Below are positions 26,971 to 35,747 of a stretch of 64,000 nucleotides of DNA, in pieces. A model generated the notes under the pieces. That model had not been told where the DNA came from. It saw only the letters and a program-made list of their open reading frames with translations, and ran no database searches. This stretch comes from JADLAT01 sp964348795 (GTDB lineage: Bacteria; Pseudomonadota; Alphaproteobacteria; Micavibrionales; Micavibrionaceae): NCBI GenBank assembly GCA_964348795.1, contig CAYGDY010000013.1, forward strand, positions 1-64,000. Reading direction: 5' to 3'. Each line of letters begins with the position of its first letter. The stretch's first letter is position 1. The position numbers were made by a program, and so were the translations under genes.

Positions 26971-27014
26971 CAAAAGGCGCGGCGCGGGATAACACAGGGT
27001 GAAGGGTTGAGCGT

Positions 27015-27842
27015 CTAGGCCATTTCATCCGCAGGAGGTGGTGCGCTGTCTCCCTCTTCTTTCTTTTCTTCTTCGGGCAAGTTTTCAAGGTCTGGCACAA
27101 AAGCAGGCGCTGTAGTAACCGGCGCAACAGGATTTTCCGCCGCGTCTTCAAAATGCATGATTTTTCCCTTCAGTCTTTCGATCTTGGCTTTGAGAGACTC
27201 TTTGATGGTCTGGAGGCGCGTGGGGGAAGGAAGCGCTGACGGACTGCTCAACTCCTCTTCATATTCTTTGAGCGTGCTATCACGGTATTGCACCAGTTTT
27301 TCCTTTTCCGCTTTGGCGTGGGCCAGCGGGCAATCGGGGTTTGCAATTTCTTCAAAGAGCCCTTCGGGTGTTTTATGGCCCTGTTCCTTGAGGGTTTGAA
27401 TGTGATCCTTCAGTGCACCAATGGCTTCGTTTGTTAAAGCTCTTGTTTTTTCAAGCCTTTGGTATGTTTTATTGTAGAGCGTGGTGTATTCCCGAAGTCT
27501 TTCAAGAAAATCCAGAAAGGCCTTGCGTTTTCTGGATTTTTTTCTGTCGGCTTCCTCGATGGTGTCGTCAAAAATAATTTGCCGGATCAGGCCCGTTTCC
27601 AGCCCGATCATTTCCAGATGATACAAGATGATGTCTTTTTGTGCCTCACTGAGGGTATGGCCGCTCAGAAGGCTATGGACGGGCAGGCTGTACAGATCGG
27701 GTCTGGTTTCAAATTCCGTTTCCATCTCCCGTGTCAGTTGAAAGAGGCTTTGGGCCAACGGGGACGCGGGCAAGGTTTCGTGTGCTGTATGGTACTCCAT
27801 TGCGGGCCCTTTATGCGCGTGCGTGCCGGAAAGATCCATCAT
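27015..27842 (-). CDS. Unknown acidic coiled-coil protein
   Basis: 275 residues (start at ATG 27842; ATG 27800 is an alternative with a fair ribosome binding site). I do not recognise a family. It is largely helical and charged, with long predicted coiled-coil stretches (residues about 100-150 and 195-245) rich in Lys, Glu and Leu (SLKAKIERLKGKIMHFEDAA). The C-terminal tail is Pro/Glu-rich and acidic (LPEEEKKEEGDSAPPPADE). No signal peptide or membrane segment is present, so it is cytoplasmic. It lies about 40 bases downstream of the degenerate GGDEF gene on the same strand, so the two may be co-expressed. Confidence 0.65.
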   Translation of the reverse strand: MMDLSGTHAHKGPAMEYHTAHETLPASPLAQSLFQLTREMETEFETRPDLYSLPVHSLLSGHTLSEAQKDIILYHLEMIGLETGLIRQIIFDDTIEEADRKKSRKRKAFLDFLERLREYTTLYNKTYQRLEKTRALTNEAIGALKDHIQTLKEQGHKTPEGLFEEIANPDCPLAHAKAEKEKLVQYRDSTLKEYEEELSSPSALPSPTRLQTIKESLKAKIERLKGKIMHFEDAAENPVAPVTTAPAFVPDLENLPEEEKKEEGDSAPPPADEMA

Positions 27843-27879
27843 ACGTCAAATGAGAGGAAAAGGCAAACCATACGCACTG

Positions 27880-28602
27880 TCAGGTGCGCGGGCTGTCCTC
27901 CGGATGCGGGGGGTTGTGATCCTTTCTGTTTCGTTCGAGATCATCGCTGGCGGACTGGAAAATATCGTTGGCCTGCGCGCCCTTGCTGTAGGTTTTGAGG
28001 CCCAGACTGAGATTGAGGCGGATTTCCTGATGCGCCCAGATCATCGACAGCTTATTGAGATTCAGCGCCATGCGTTGCAGACGTTCCAGTGCCTTTTCCA
28101 TACTGGTTTCGGCAAAGAGCAGAACAAATTCATTGTCGTTGATACGGGCCGCACTGTCCATTTCCCGAATTTCAAGCGAGAGCGCCTTTGTGACGAGCTG
28201 GAGCGCCATGATGCCCGCTTTTTCACCGTATTTTTGTGTGATGGTTTCAAAGTTTTCCAGGTTGAAAATCACCAGAAGCCCCCCCTGATTCAGATCCCTG
28301 TTGGTGCGGGCCACTTCCTTGGCAAAAGTTTTTGTAAACCCTCGTTTGTTGAGCAGACCCGTCAGGGAATCCCGTCCCGAAAAATCCTCCAGCCGTTTCA
28401 GGCGCTCGTTGTGGGCTGTGATGGTTTCCTCGGCGGCCTGTGTCATGATGCGGGCCAGCACATCGAAGATATCCTGCGTGCCGCTGATAAAGCCGTTGTC
28501 CCGTGTGAGTTCCAGCGTATTCCCGTGGGGCAGGGGGGTATGGGAAAGAGGGTCGATCGTGGTGCGTTCTGTCTGGAAATCCGGAATATAATGTGCGCTC
28601 AT
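27880..28602 (-). CDS. Degenerate GGDEF domain protein, possible c-di-GMP receptor
   Basis: About 240 residues from ATG 28602, chosen because AAGGG lies eight bases upstream; ATG 28620 and longer starts to 28809 are possible. Residues about 1-70 form an N-terminal region without a recognised sensor domain, followed by a GGDEF fold (SGRDSLTGLLNKRGF onward). The catalytic motif reads NDNEF instead of GG(D/E)EF, so cyclase activity is unlikely. The inhibitory-site motif RxxD is intact as REMD at the proper five-residue spacing, so the domain may bind c-di-GMP as an effector. No EAL domain or membrane segment is seen. It is divergent from eipB. Confidence 0.8.
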   Translation of the reverse strand: MSAHYIPDFQTERTTIDPLSHTPLPHGNTLELTRDNGFISGTQDIFDVLARIMTQAAEETITAHNERLKRLEDFSGRDSLTGLLNKRGFTKTFAKEVARTNRDLNQGGLLVIFNLENFETITQKYGEKAGIMALQLVTKALSLEIREMDSAARINDNEFVLLFAETSMEKALERLQRMALNLNKLSMIWAHQEIRLNLSLGLKTYSKGAQANDIFQSASDDLERNRKDHNPPHPEDSPRT

Positions 28603-28832
28603 TGCATTGTGCCCTTGCATGTTTTTGGTTTCAGGAAGTGACTTTGCGAAAAGTGTGCCAAGTTGGAAGTTTAAAATACCCATAAAAATCAATCCCATGG
28701 AGGCGTGTCTTTCTGTGTCATCGGAAAAATATGCCGTGAGGCGGTGTGTTTTTCCGGTTGTCTGGTGCGTGTTGATTTCTCGCAGGGGTTTGTTATGATG
28801 GCGAGGCATTTTAAAAGAGATACTCAGATCCT

Positions 28833-29792
28833 ATGGCGAAATCCCCTTCCGTGTTGCTTGTTGCTGTTTTCGCGCTGTTGTGCGGGCTGTCTGGCCCCCG
28901 TGCGTTCGCACAGGAGATCACGCCGGAGAAAAAGGGGAAAGGGTCCCTTCCCCATACCATGCTGGATCAGGCGATGGCGGCGGGATTTGTCCCCCATCGG
29001 GCGATTTACGAGGTGCGGCTCGTCAAAACGCAAAGCGGGTCGCAGGTCCTGAATATCAGGGGGCAGATGCTCTATGAATGGCAACCGGTCTGTGATGCGT
29101 GGATTTCAAACCATCACTTTAATATTTTGTACGAATATGTCGACAGTGCCCCGATGAAAATCGTTAGTGATTTTTCAACCTACGAGACGTTCGATGGCCG
29201 GAATTTCAGCTTTTTATCCCAGCGCAAGCGGGACGGGGAATTGTTCGAGGAAATCCGTGGTCAGGCCGAAATACCCCCTGGAAAAGAGGGTAACGCAGGG
29301 AAAGCCACCTATGCATTGCCGTCACCCACGGACTTTGCGTTGCCGTCTAATACCTTGTTTCCCATGGGGCATGCGCTGGGCTTGCTTCACAGTATTCGGG
29401 CAGGCAAGACCTTTTACAATACCGTATCCTTCGAGGGAAGTGATATGGAAGGGCCCGTGGAAGTGAACAGCTTTATAGGAAAAATGGTGGATCCTTACGC
29501 AGGGGTGGAAAAATCGCCTGCGATTGATCCCACCCTGATCTCTTCCCCTGCGCGGCGCATCCGGATGGCTTTTTTCCCGCTCCATCCTGCGTCTGATGAT
29601 TCGGGTGAAGGGCCCCGAAAAGGCGGGGATGACGGGACGTCCGAATATGAAAGCAGTATTGTGTTCCATGAAAACGGCGTGATGAGCGAAATTACGCTGG
29701 AATATGACGATTTTACCCTGACACAAAAATTGTTGGCTCTGGAGCCTCTAGGGGATGGGTGTGGCCAAAGTCCGGCCCGCTTGAACGAGTAA
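28833..29792 (+). CDS. eipB: EipB-like periplasmic envelope protein (DUF1849)
   Basis: A 319-residue protein with a signal peptide (residues 1-26, ending AFA). The mature part shows the EipB/DUF1849 pattern: HRAIYEVRLVKTQSGSQV, GQMLYEWQPVCDAWISNH, FSTYETFDGRNFSFLSQ and PSPTDFALPSNTLFPMGHA. EipB is a beta-spiral periplasmic protein of alphaproteobacteria that supports cell-envelope integrity. Its two conserved cysteines, which form a disulfide, are represented by VCDAW near residue 87 and GDGCGQ near the C-terminus. It is a single gene next to, and divergent from, the GGDEF-like gene. Confidence 0.85.
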   Translation: MAKSPSVLLVAVFALLCGLSGPRAFAQEITPEKKGKGSLPHTMLDQAMAAGFVPHRAIYEVRLVKTQSGSQVLNIRGQMLYEWQPVCDAWISNHHFNILYEYVDSAPMKIVSDFSTYETFDGRNFSFLSQRKRDGELFEEIRGQAEIPPGKEGNAGKATYALPSPTDFALPSNTLFPMGHALGLLHSIRAGKTFYNTVSFEGSDMEGPVEVNSFIGKMVDPYAGVEKSPAIDPTLISSPARRIRMAFFPLHPASDDSGEGPRKGGDDGTSEYESSIVFHENGVMSEITLEYDDFTLTQKLLALEPLGDGCGQSPARLNE

Positions 29793-29811
29793 GATCAGAG
29801 TCCCTCCCCCT

Positions 29812-29870
29812 CCTGTCATTCCGTACGCATTTTGCCAAGTAAAACGGGCAGGCGGCGGGGGATGATGAGA
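29812..29870. repeat. Degraded dispersed repeat after eipB
   Basis: The text tgtcattccgtacgcatttt followed by gcaggcggcgggggatgatg resembles the repeat at 18799-18931 in shortened form. Confidence 0.5.
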
Positions 29871-30020
29871 GGAAAGACCCTTCTTTTCAAAGCGCTCTAT
29901 ACCATGGCGCAGTGCAATAGTTTATGCTCCCTTATTTTTTGAAAATCTGCTACATTAACGTTTTGGAAAGGTCTTGCCGTTAAGCTCATGGTTTAAGGCG
30001 ATGTATGGTGCGGAGTGCGT

Positions 30021-30389
30021 ATGACGAAAACGGTTTTGATTGTGGAAGATAACGAACTGAACATGAAGCTTTTCCACGACTTGCTGGAGGCGTTCGGGAT
30101 CGGCACGATCCAGACCAATGACGGGCGCAATGTGCTGGATCTGGCGCGGACACACCGGCCTGATCTGATTTTGATGGATATCCAGTTGCCGGAAGTCTCG
30201 GGGCTGGATGTCACAAAATGGCTCAAGGAGGATGCGGAGCTCAAAGACATTCCCGTGATTGCCGTCACCGCCTTTGCCATGAAGGGGGACGAGCAAAAAG
30301 CCCGTGAAGGGGGATGCGATGATTATATCTCCAAGCCCATTTCCGTGGGAAAATTTATGGACGTTGTGAATACGTATTTGAACAGATAG
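30021..30389 (+). CDS. divK: Single-domain response regulator DivK
   Basis: About 122 residues from ATG 30021, with GGAG five bases upstream. A lone receiver domain: acidic pocket VEDNE (Glu9/Asp10), phospho-acceptor Asp53 (LILMDIQLP), the conserved Thr (VIAVTAFAMKGDEQKA) and Lys (DDYISKPI). The sequence around these sites and Asp53 itself are as in DivK, which relays phosphate in the alphaproteobacterial cell-cycle and polarity network. It is followed ten bases later by pleD, the conserved arrangement. Confidence 0.92.
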   Translation: MTKTVLIVEDNELNMKLFHDLLEAFGIGTIQTNDGRNVLDLARTHRPDLILMDIQLPEVSGLDVTKWLKEDAELKDIPVIAVTAFAMKGDEQKAREGGCDDYISKPISVGKFMDVVNTYLNR

Positions 30390-30399
30390 GGGAAATAGC

Positions 30400-31833
30400 A
30401 TGTCCGCACGGGTGCTTGTTGTCGATGATATTTTGCCGAATGTGAAGCTTTTGGAAGCCAAGCTCACGGCGGAATATTTTGATGTCCTCACGGCCATGAA
30501 CGGGCCGGAGGCCCTGCGTAAGGTGGAAGAAGAAAGCCCCGATCTGGTCTTGCTTGATATCATGATGCCTGGCATGGACGGGTTTGAGGTCTGCGCCCGT
30601 ATCAAGGCCAACCCGCTCACCGCCCATATTCCGGTGGTGATGGTGACGGCGCTGACCGATACGCAGGACAAGGTGCGGGGCCTCAATGTCGGGGCGGATG
30701 ATTTCCTGAGCAAGCCGATCAACGATATTGCCCTGATGGCCCGTGTGCGCTCGCTCGTGCGTTTGAAGATGACAACCGATGAATGGCGCATCCGTGAAAA
30801 CACGGCCAGTCAGCTCGGTGTGGTGGATCAGACCGTGAGTGTCATGAACGAACCTGCCGAAAACGCAGTGATCCTGCTGGTCGAGGATCAGGAATTTGAA
30901 CGCCGGAAAATGCAGGAAACGCTTGTGGAGGCAAAACAGCGCGTTGTGCTGGCGGAAAACGGCGCAAAGGCCATGGAATTGATCACAGCGCATGAATTTG
31001 ACCTGATGATTGTGAGCCTCAATCTGGCACAGGAGGACGGTTTGCGGCTGTGTTCGCATCTAAAATCTAATGAACGCACGCGCGGGGTGCCTTTGGTCAT
31101 GGTGGGGGCCGAGGAGGACATGCGGCGGATCGCCCACGGGCTGGAGATCGGGGCCCATGATTATATCTTGCGGCCTGTGGACCGGAACGAACTTCTGGCG
31201 CGGGTCAGAACACAAGTGCGGCGCAAACGCTTTCACGAGCGGCTACGGGCGACGTATGAGATCAGCCTGTCCATGGCGCTGACCGATAGTCTGACGGGGC
31301 TGTATAACCGCCGGTATCTGGAGGTCCATTTTGACAAGCAACTCAAGAAAAGCCGTGAAAACCGGAAATCCCTTGCGGTGCTGATGATCGACATTGATCA
31401 CTTCAAGGCGGTGAATGATACGTACGGGCACAAGGTCGGGGATGATGTCCTGAAAATAGTGGCAGAACGCCTCAAAGACAGCTTGCGGAGCTTTGATATG
31501 GTGGCCCGTATGGGGGGCGAGGAATTTGTTGCCATTTTGCCTGATGTGTTTGAAATGCGTGCCCATATGGTCGCCGAACGTCTGCGTCGCGCCATTGAAA
31601 CCGAGCCCTTTGAGGTGGGCTTGCCGGAGGGGCCGATCAAGGTCACAACCTCAATCGGGGGTGCCATGATAGTCCATGATGCCCCTGCGGTGTCCGTGAA
31701 AGATGCGCTGGATCGTGCGGATAAAATGCTCTACGAGGCCAAGCAGGGCGGACGCAACTGTGTCTTTTTTGAAGGGACCGGCAAGCTGAATGCGGAAGAA
31801 TTTAAAACCGCCGAACGCAAAAGTATCGAGTAA
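30400..31833 (+). CDS. pleD: PleD-like response regulator diguanylate cyclase
   Basis: 477 residues: receiver domain 1 (residues 1 to about 120, Asp in LVLLDIMMPGMDG), a second receiver-like domain (about 150-280, with Asn-Leu where the acceptor would be, so probably a dimerisation adaptor), and a C-terminal GGDEF domain (about 290-460). The active site GGEEF is intact (RMGGEEFVAILPD), and the RxxD inhibitory site is present as RSFD, so it should make c-di-GMP with product inhibition. PleD drives polar differentiation such as loss of motility and formation of holdfast or adhesive organelles. It is in an operon with divK. Confidence 0.93.
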   Translation: MSARVLVVDDILPNVKLLEAKLTAEYFDVLTAMNGPEALRKVEEESPDLVLLDIMMPGMDGFEVCARIKANPLTAHIPVVMVTALTDTQDKVRGLNVGADDFLSKPINDIALMARVRSLVRLKMTTDEWRIRENTASQLGVVDQTVSVMNEPAENAVILLVEDQEFERRKMQETLVEAKQRVVLAENGAKAMELITAHEFDLMIVSLNLAQEDGLRLCSHLKSNERTRGVPLVMVGAEEDMRRIAHGLEIGAHDYILRPVDRNELLARVRTQVRRKRFHERLRATYEISLSMALTDSLTGLYNRRYLEVHFDKQLKKSRENRKSLAVLMIDIDHFKAVNDTYGHKVGDDVLKIVAERLKDSLRSFDMVARMGGEEFVAILPDVFEMRAHMVAERLRRAIETEPFEVGLPEGPIKVTTSIGGAMIVHDAPAVSVKDALDRADKMLYEAKQGGRNCVFFEGTGKLNAEEFKTAERKSIE

Positions 31834-31839
31834 AATGTG

Positions 31840-31892
31840 TCCTTACTGGATCTCCGCTCTTTAAGCGCACGTTGTGCGCGGCGGGGATGACG
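31840..31892. repeat. Remnant of a dispersed repeat after pleD
   Basis: It contains the perfect inverted repeat GCGCAC-GTT-GTGCGC and ends gcggggatgacg, like the outer ends of other repeats in the window. Confidence 0.5.
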
Positions 31893-31910
31893 TTCGTAGT
31901 GTTTTGTATA

Positions 31911-31939
31911 AAAAAAAGCGCCCGATAAGGACGCTTTTT
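31911..31939. terminator. Bidirectional terminator between pleD and rpmG
   Basis: A run of A, then AGCGCCC, a short loop and GGACGCT followed by a run of T. The stem has one mismatch, and the A and T tracts on both sides suit termination of both convergent transcripts. Confidence 0.75.
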
Positions 31940-31963
31940 GAAATTTCAAAATTCCGGCGAACC

Positions 31964-32164
31964 TTATTTTTTCGAGGGGGGGAGTTTTTTCTCCACAAAC
32001 CACACATGTGTCCCTTTTTTGCCTGTCGCTTCATTCACGGCCCAAGGGTCGAATTTTCTTTTTTTGATTTTATACTCGGCGCGCGTACTGCGTTTCGCGT
32101 AATAGCGGTATCCCGTACCGGCTTCGCTTTCCAAGCGCACTTTCACAAAACTGGCTTTTGCCAT
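31964..32164 (-). CDS. rpmG: 50S ribosomal protein L33
   Basis: A 66-residue basic protein, MAKASFVKVRLESEAGTGY at the N-terminus and TRAEYKIKKRKFDPW in the middle, matching bL33. It lacks the zinc-binding cysteines, so it is the cysteine-free form usual in proteobacteria. It lies downstream of rnr on the same strand with a 60-base gap, as is common in alphaproteobacteria. Confidence 0.96.
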   Translation of the reverse strand: MAKASFVKVRLESEAGTGYRYYAKRSTRAEYKIKKRKFDPWAVNEATGKKGTHVWFVEKKLPPSKK

Positions 32165-32224
32165 GGCTTTAACTCCTAAAAATCCTAAATCAGGACGATC
32201 TTATGGCGGGTTTTTGGAGGCTTG

Positions 32225-34606
32225 TCAAGACTTTCGTTTGGACCTATGAGGTTTTTTGCCGTGCTTGTGGAATTTTTTTGGTCCGTCTTTGGCGGGCTGT
32301 TTGTCTGCATAATAGCCGCTTTTGTTCTTTTGCGGGGTTTTGATGGTCAAGCCCGGGATATCCGCACCGTTGACGCTGGCCCCTGCAAGCTCCAGAAGGG
32401 TGGAGCCTGTCATGCCGTCGGCTTCTTTCAGGCGTACGGTGACAGCCGCTCCAAGCCTGAAGATTTTGCCTTTTTTCCGGCCGATCAGGGCATGGGCCTT
32501 TTCGACATGTTCGTAAAAGTCATCGCCCATGGCCCGCATGGGGATCAAGCCGTCTGCTCCGCTGTCGTTTAAGGTCACAAACAGCCCAAAGCGGGTAACG
32601 CCGCTGATTTTCCCCTCGAATTCCGCGCCGATTTTCTCAGACAGATAGCGGGCGGTAAAGCGGTCTACGGCGCTTCGTTCGGCCTCCATGGAGGTGCGCT
32701 CCGTCTGGGAAATATTCTGGCAGATTTCATCCAGACGGGCGATTTCGCCTTCGTCTATCCCACCATCACCCAGCCCATAGGCTTTGATGAGTGCGCGATG
32801 GACCATCAGGTCCGCATAGCGCCGGATGGGGGACGTAAAATGCGCATAGCGTTCCAGCGCCAAGCCGAAATGCCCGATATTCTGGGTGCTGTAGACCGCT
32901 TGGGATTGGGAGCGCAAAATGACTTGGGAAATCAGATGGGAATAGGGGAGAAGTGCGGCCTGCTTCAAAACGCCGTTGATTTGTGCAGGGGCTGTGACTT
33001 GTCCGCGGGGTAAGCTCAGACCAAAGCCTTCGATGAACTCCCGTACGCTTTCCAGCTTGTCAAAGCTGGGTTTGTCGTGAATCCGGTAGACGCACGGGAA
33101 ATGTTTGGGGTCGCGCTTGTCCTCGAGTGCGGAGGCCGCGCAGACATTGGCCAGAATCATGAATTCCTCAATCAGGCGGTGCGCATCAAGCCGTTCGCGC
33201 TTTTTGACGCCCGTCATGTTGCCTTCCGCATCCATCAGGATTTGCCGTTCCGGCAGGTCCAGATCCAGCGCCCCGCGCCTGATCCGTGCTTCGTTCAAAA
33301 CGGCAAAGGCTTCGTAGAGGGGCTTTATGATAGGTCCTAAAGTTTGCCCCTCACCCCAACCCTCTCCCCAAAGGGGCGAGGGGACAAGATTCTTCTCAAA
33401 CAGCCCCCTCGCCCCTTTGGGGAGAGGGTTGGGGTGAGGGGATGACGGGCGGAGTGAAAATCCACAATCATGCCAATATTGCACCTGTTCATAGGTGAGC
33501 CGTGCTTGGGATTGCATCAGTCCGCGCACAAATTTATAGCTTTTCAGGGCTCCGCGCTGGTCAATTTTCATATGAACAGCAAGGCAGGCGCGGGGCTCAT
33601 GGGGACGCAGGGAGCATAGATCGTTCGAGAGGGCTTCGGGCAACATCGGGACCACGCGGTCGGGGAAATAGGTGGAATTCCCCCGCTTTTGCGCCTCGGT
33701 ATCGAGCGCGGTGCTGGTTTTCACGTAGTGCGCGACATCCGCAATAGCCACGATCAGATGAAATCCGTCTTTTGTTTTTTCGGCAAAGACCGCATCATCG
33801 AAATCCCGTGCATCAATACCGTCAATGGTAACAAGGGGGATGGTGCGTAAATCCTCCCGATCTCCGAGCTCCGGCACTTTGAGCCCCCTGGTTTCAGACA
33901 GGACCTTATCCGAAAAATGTTCCTGCAGGCCCGATTCGTAGAGGCTGATCAGGGAGATCGCCTTGGGGTTGTCCTGCGTGCCGACAATTTCAACAATACG
34001 GACCTGTTTGCCGAGCGCGCCTCGCGCAGGCTGAATTTCCGCAACTGCCAGATCACCATCGCGCCCGCCATTGAGGTCGGCTTGCGGGATATCAAAGTCG
34101 TATTTGGCTTTTTTACCCGTTGGCACCAGCACCGCTCCTTTTTTCTGGAGGCGGATAATGCCCATGACCCGCCCTTTTTCGGTATCGAGCGGCTTGATGA
34201 TATGGGCTTCGTAGAGGGTATCGTCAATGCGGGAGAGCCGGACAAGGGCGCGGGAATGTTCCTTCATCACCGGAAAATGCTTTTTATCGGGCATAATCTC
34301 GATTTTGGGCGCGGGCCCCTGCGTTTCAGGGTTCCAATCCGTGGGCGCGGCATGGATTTCTCCATCCACGGTGATTTCCAGAACCTCCACCACCGTGACG
34401 GCAGGCAGGCCTTGCGGGACGCTATAGGCCCCGCCGGCATGTTTGATCAACGCGCCGTCTTTTTCCAGCGTTTTGAGGATTTGTTTGAGGGCCACACGCC
34501 GGTCCCCGCCTTTGATTCCAAAGGCACGGGCAATGTCCCGTTTGGTCAGGGGTTCCTTGGAGGCTTGAACCAGTTTCAGGAGGGCGTCGGGGGTGAGGTG
34601 GTGCAT
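32225..34606 (-). CDS. rnr: Ribonuclease R, with repeat-encoded insertion
   Basis: 793 residues. An N-terminal winged-helix region covers about residues 1-70, then two cold-shock OB folds (about 75-235), the catalytic RNB domain with metal site DGIDARDFDDAVF (about 265-600), and an S1 domain (about 640-730, FEGKISGVTRFGLFVTLNDSGADGLIP). A Lys-rich tail ends the protein (KKFHKHGKKPHRSKRKS). It degrades structured RNA 3' to 5'. Within the RNB domain, residues about 388-420 are encoded by a 95-bp inverted repeat that keeps the frame and reads as Pro/Gly-rich sequence (PHPNPLPKGARG, PSPLWGEGWGEGQ). The catalytic residues and flanking conserved segments (SQARLTYEQVQ before, ARIRRGALDLDLPE after) are intact, so the enzyme is probably active. 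Confidence 0.93.
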   Translation of the reverse strand: MHHLTPDALLKLVQASKEPLTKRDIARAFGIKGGDRRVALKQILKTLEKDGALIKHAGGAYSVPQGLPAVTVVEVLEITVDGEIHAAPTDWNPETQGPAPKIEIMPDKKHFPVMKEHSRALVRLSRIDDTLYEAHIIKPLDTEKGRVMGIIRLQKKGAVLVPTGKKAKYDFDIPQADLNGGRDGDLAVAEIQPARGALGKQVRIVEIVGTQDNPKAISLISLYESGLQEHFSDKVLSETRGLKVPELGDREDLRTIPLVTIDGIDARDFDDAVFAEKTKDGFHLIVAIADVAHYVKTSTALDTEAQKRGNSTYFPDRVVPMLPEALSNDLCSLRPHEPRACLAVHMKIDQRGALKSYKFVRGLMQSQARLTYEQVQYWHDCGFSLRPSSPHPNPLPKGARGLFEKNLVPSPLWGEGWGEGQTLGPIIKPLYEAFAVLNEARIRRGALDLDLPERQILMDAEGNMTGVKKRERLDAHRLIEEFMILANVCAASALEDKRDPKHFPCVYRIHDKPSFDKLESVREFIEGFGLSLPRGQVTAPAQINGVLKQAALLPYSHLISQVILRSQSQAVYSTQNIGHFGLALERYAHFTSPIRRYADLMVHRALIKAYGLGDGGIDEGEIARLDEICQNISQTERTSMEAERSAVDRFTARYLSEKIGAEFEGKISGVTRFGLFVTLNDSGADGLIPMRAMGDDFYEHVEKAHALIGRKKGKIFRLGAAVTVRLKEADGMTGSTLLELAGASVNGADIPGLTIKTPQKNKSGYYADKQPAKDGPKKFHKHGKKPHRSKRKS
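33347..33441. repeat. 37-bp perfect inverted repeat inside rnr (family C)
   Basis: Left arm 33347-33383 and right arm 33405-33441 are exact reverse complements over 37 bases, with a 21-base loop (33384-33404). Each arm contains the core GGGGAGAGGGTTGGGGTGAGGGG type sequence also found in the ABC-F gene. As RNA this would form a very stable hairpin in the middle of the rnr message. Confidence 0.95.
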
Positions 34607-34712
34607 ATTGGCCTTTGTGTAAAATATCTTGACATAATTAAATAATTTCTGTTATCTATGTCCTGCCAGACTATTAAATAGGGTCTTGGGAGAGAATGAA
34701 AGGATTTGTTTT

Positions 34713-35189
34713 ATGGCACTGAATGCGGAATTTAAAATCAATGCGGGATATGGATATAAAAACGAGACGCAGGAAGTCCCGCTTTCGGATATTTCCGCCG
34801 CATGGGAAATTGAAAATCAGGCGACACACCGGTTTCAAACCAAAATTATTCGGGCCAGTGACGGAGCGGAGATGAATTTTTTTGCGCCGACTGAACAATT
34901 ATATGATCTCTTTAAAGCGGCCGGTATTCCCACAATTGATGCCACAAACAGGGCGGATGAGGACGATATCAATTATCTTTTGAACCTCGATCATACAGCC
35001 CTCCATATGACAGAAGACAGTGGGGCTGTCGCTGTGGTTTCTGCAGAAGGGCTTCCTGTTAAAGGGAGCGGGGCCAAGCTGTTTTATGTCTCAGTTGAAA
35101 AAGAAGGCTACTGGCTTTCCCCGCGCGCATTTGAAGCGCACAAGAGTAGCGCTCTGACACATCCAGAGAATAGTATGGCTCCAGCGTAG
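34713..35189 (+). CDS. Unknown protein
   Basis: About 158 residues from ATG 34713 (AGGA eight bases upstream); a longer frame from 34686 has no better signal. I do not recognise the family. The sequence is mixed alpha/beta and soluble, with no signal peptide (MALNAEFKINAGYGYKNETQ... ). It lies between rnr and topA, on the opposite strand, with its own promoter region upstream. It appears to be an insertion in an otherwise conserved minus-strand block. Confidence 0.6.
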   Translation: MALNAEFKINAGYGYKNETQEVPLSDISAAWEIENQATHRFQTKIIRASDGAEMNFFAPTEQLYDLFKAAGIPTIDATNRADEDDINYLLNLDHTALHMTEDSGAVAVVSAEGLPVKGSGAKLFYVSVEKEGYWLSPRAFEAHKSSALTHPENSMAPA

Positions 35190-35306
35190 TGCAAATTGCT
35201 CCTTTGGTGTAGGACGCGCAACGAGATGTTGCCTTCATATTATTAAGACAACATCCCCCCTCCCCCTCAGAAGGGGGCAAAAAGCCTTATACTTATAGCA
35301 TGGGGC

Positions 35307-35573
35307 TTAAGGCTCTGGTGGATCGGATTGTTGAGCCTTCTTTTTACCAAGGTAGCCTCCAATTAAGGCTCCAATCCCTAGACCAATCACTGTACCAGGG
35401 CCTGGAATAATGGACCCAACGGCGGCACCAAAAACGCCACCCAGTTGAGCGCCTGTGGCTTGGGCGTAGGTTTCTGTCGCCTCTTGCACCACCTTATCAT
35501 ATTCTGGCGTTCCCTTGGCATTTTCTATATCTCTTTGAATAGCCCGATCAAAAGCTCTCCATGAACCGCGCAT
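35307..35573 (-). CDS. Small glycine-zipper membrane protein
   Basis: 88 residues with a very strong ribosome binding site (AGGAGGT) before ATG 35573. The N-terminal half is helical and charged. The C-terminal half is a glycine-zipper hydrophobic segment (GGVFGAAVGSIIPGPGTVIG) ending in KKKAQQSDPPEP. Glycine-zipper proteins insert in membranes; some are phage or toxin-like, others envelope proteins. No specific function can be assigned. It lies between topA and rnr. Confidence 0.65.
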   Translation of the reverse strand: MRGSWRAFDRAIQRDIENAKGTPEYDKVVQEATETYAQATGAQLGGVFGAAVGSIIPGPGTVIGLGIGALIGGYLGKKKAQQSDPPEP

Positions 35574-35747
35574 ATGAACCTCCTGTGTTATGTTACAACA
35601 ATTATAGAATGGATGTTATATTAGGCGTGTATTTTAATATTTGCAAGATAATTATTAACACAATGTTATTTTTGTATTTAAATGTCCTGTTTTTGAAGGG
35701 CGTGGCACCGGCGTAGTGCAATGATGCAGGAAGTGGGGACGATGAGG

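Noticed and set aside
35261..35280. CCCCCTC/GGGGG hairpin as a terminator after the gene at 34713
   Set aside because: It is not followed by a T-run on the plus strand and looks like a decayed family C repeat.
35185..35721. 11-bp direct repeat gcgtagtgcaa at 35185 and 35711 as an insertion footprint around the glycine-zipper gene
   Set aside because: It is short, partly formed by a stop codon context, and without terminal inverted repeats; chance cannot be excluded.
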